DNA of 64,000 nt from positions 124,001 to 188,000 of the forward strand of contig CAXXDH010000002.1 in the NCBI GenBank assembly GCA_963677785.2, given 5' to 3'. This DNA is from G963665495 sp963677785. GTDB taxonomy: Bacteria; Desulfobacterota; Desulfovibrionia; Desulfovibrionales; Desulfovibrionaceae. Made by a program: the position numbers and the translations under genes. Below the pieces are notes generated by a model, which saw nothing but the letters and a program-made list of their open reading frames with translations, did not search any database and was not told where the DNA came from. Positions within the stretch are counted from its first letter, which is position 1. Every line of letters starts with the position of its first letter. Below, in pieces: positions 63,910-64,000 of this stretch.

Positions 63910-64000
63910 ATGCAAAAAAAATTCGTTTGTATACTTATGTTGCCTCTCATGCTTTTGGCTTGTCCTGTTTCTGGCTGGGCCATGACACATACGTACAAGG
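63910..64000 (+). CDS. exported protein or lipoprotein (partial, right edge)
   Basis: Only the first 30 residues are in the window: MQKKFVCILMLPLMLLACPV, then SGWAM. This is a clear signal sequence; LLAC is a lipobox-like site, or cleavage could follow GWA. Ribosome site weak (GTGGTG). No function can be assigned. Confidence 0.6.
   Translation, partial: MQKKFVCILMLPLMLLACPVSGWAMTHTYK

Noticed and set aside
1..64000. CRISPR array
   Set aside because: No set of regularly spaced identical repeats and no cas genes were seen anywhere in the window.

Overview
The window looks like the chromosome of a Desulfovibrio-like sulfate reducer (Desulfobacterota, Desulfovibrionales). The evidence is the gene mix: a YdhV-type tungsten aldehyde oxidoreductase with a Tat-exported ferredoxin, a C_GCAxxG_C_C-type redox protein, an amphi-Trp domain protein, very large hybrid histidine kinases, many c-di-GMP proteins and two good sigma-54 promoters. 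This is inference from gene content; no rRNA is present to fix the taxonomy.

Layout. (1) 1-5.9 kb: right end of an integrated mobilizable/conjugative element (TraD-like, TraA/MobA relaxase-helicase, a winged-helix protein, an AlpA-like protein, one AT-rich unknown cargo gene), ending against a tRNA-Lys(UUU). (2) 6.0-10.9 kb: a secreted H-type-lectin-like protein, a sigma-54-driven type IV pilin, pilT and pilU retraction ATPases, and a zinc-ribbon/receiver-like protein. (3) 10.9-17.5 kb: a minus-strand signalling operon (Cache-HAMP-GAF hybrid kinase with three receivers, CheR, CheB, REC-GGDEF). (4) 18.0-28.9 kb: housekeeping block: a TPM-like membrane protein, rnhA, a Fur/Zur-box-controlled ZnuA-like metal binder, rsmG, fabD, argS, a SPOR protein, then mlaEFDCA. 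(5) 28.86-30.7 kb: a decayed group II intron placed directly behind the mla terminator. (6) 30.7-37.3 kb: a TPR membrane protein, minCDE plus a membrane protein, and otsA. (7) 37.6-45.3 kb: a tiny membrane protein, a second giant hybrid kinase, a REC-HD-GYP phosphodiesterase, an exported phytase/esterase-like protein, and a possible small RNA. (8) 45.35-56.2 kb: a PHP-glycosyltransferase fusion, two radical SAM enzymes, a redox protein, an EAL-CBS-GGDEF protein, a zinc-finger thioredoxin and a GAF-HD-GYP protein. (9) 56.3-63.7 kb: an aldehyde/alcohol module: AOR and ferredoxin behind a sigma-54 promoter, diverging from an iron alcohol dehydrogenase that is translationally linked to a cytosolic PAS kinase and an NtrC-type sigma-54 activator. 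A secreted protein or lipoprotein begins at the right edge.

How they work together. The most coherent candidate system is the last one: a two-component pair beside a sigma-54 promoter, predicted to switch an aldehyde-oxidizing tungsten enzyme, its electron carrier and an alcohol dehydrogenase. The second theme is dense c-di-GMP and two-component signalling next to type IV pili, suggesting surface-motility or biofilm control. The third is a PHP-GT4 fusion followed by a radical SAM enzyme, whose product cannot be told from sequence. Start codons were chosen by ribosome-binding sites and family alignment, so many coding regions are shorter than the longest open frame.
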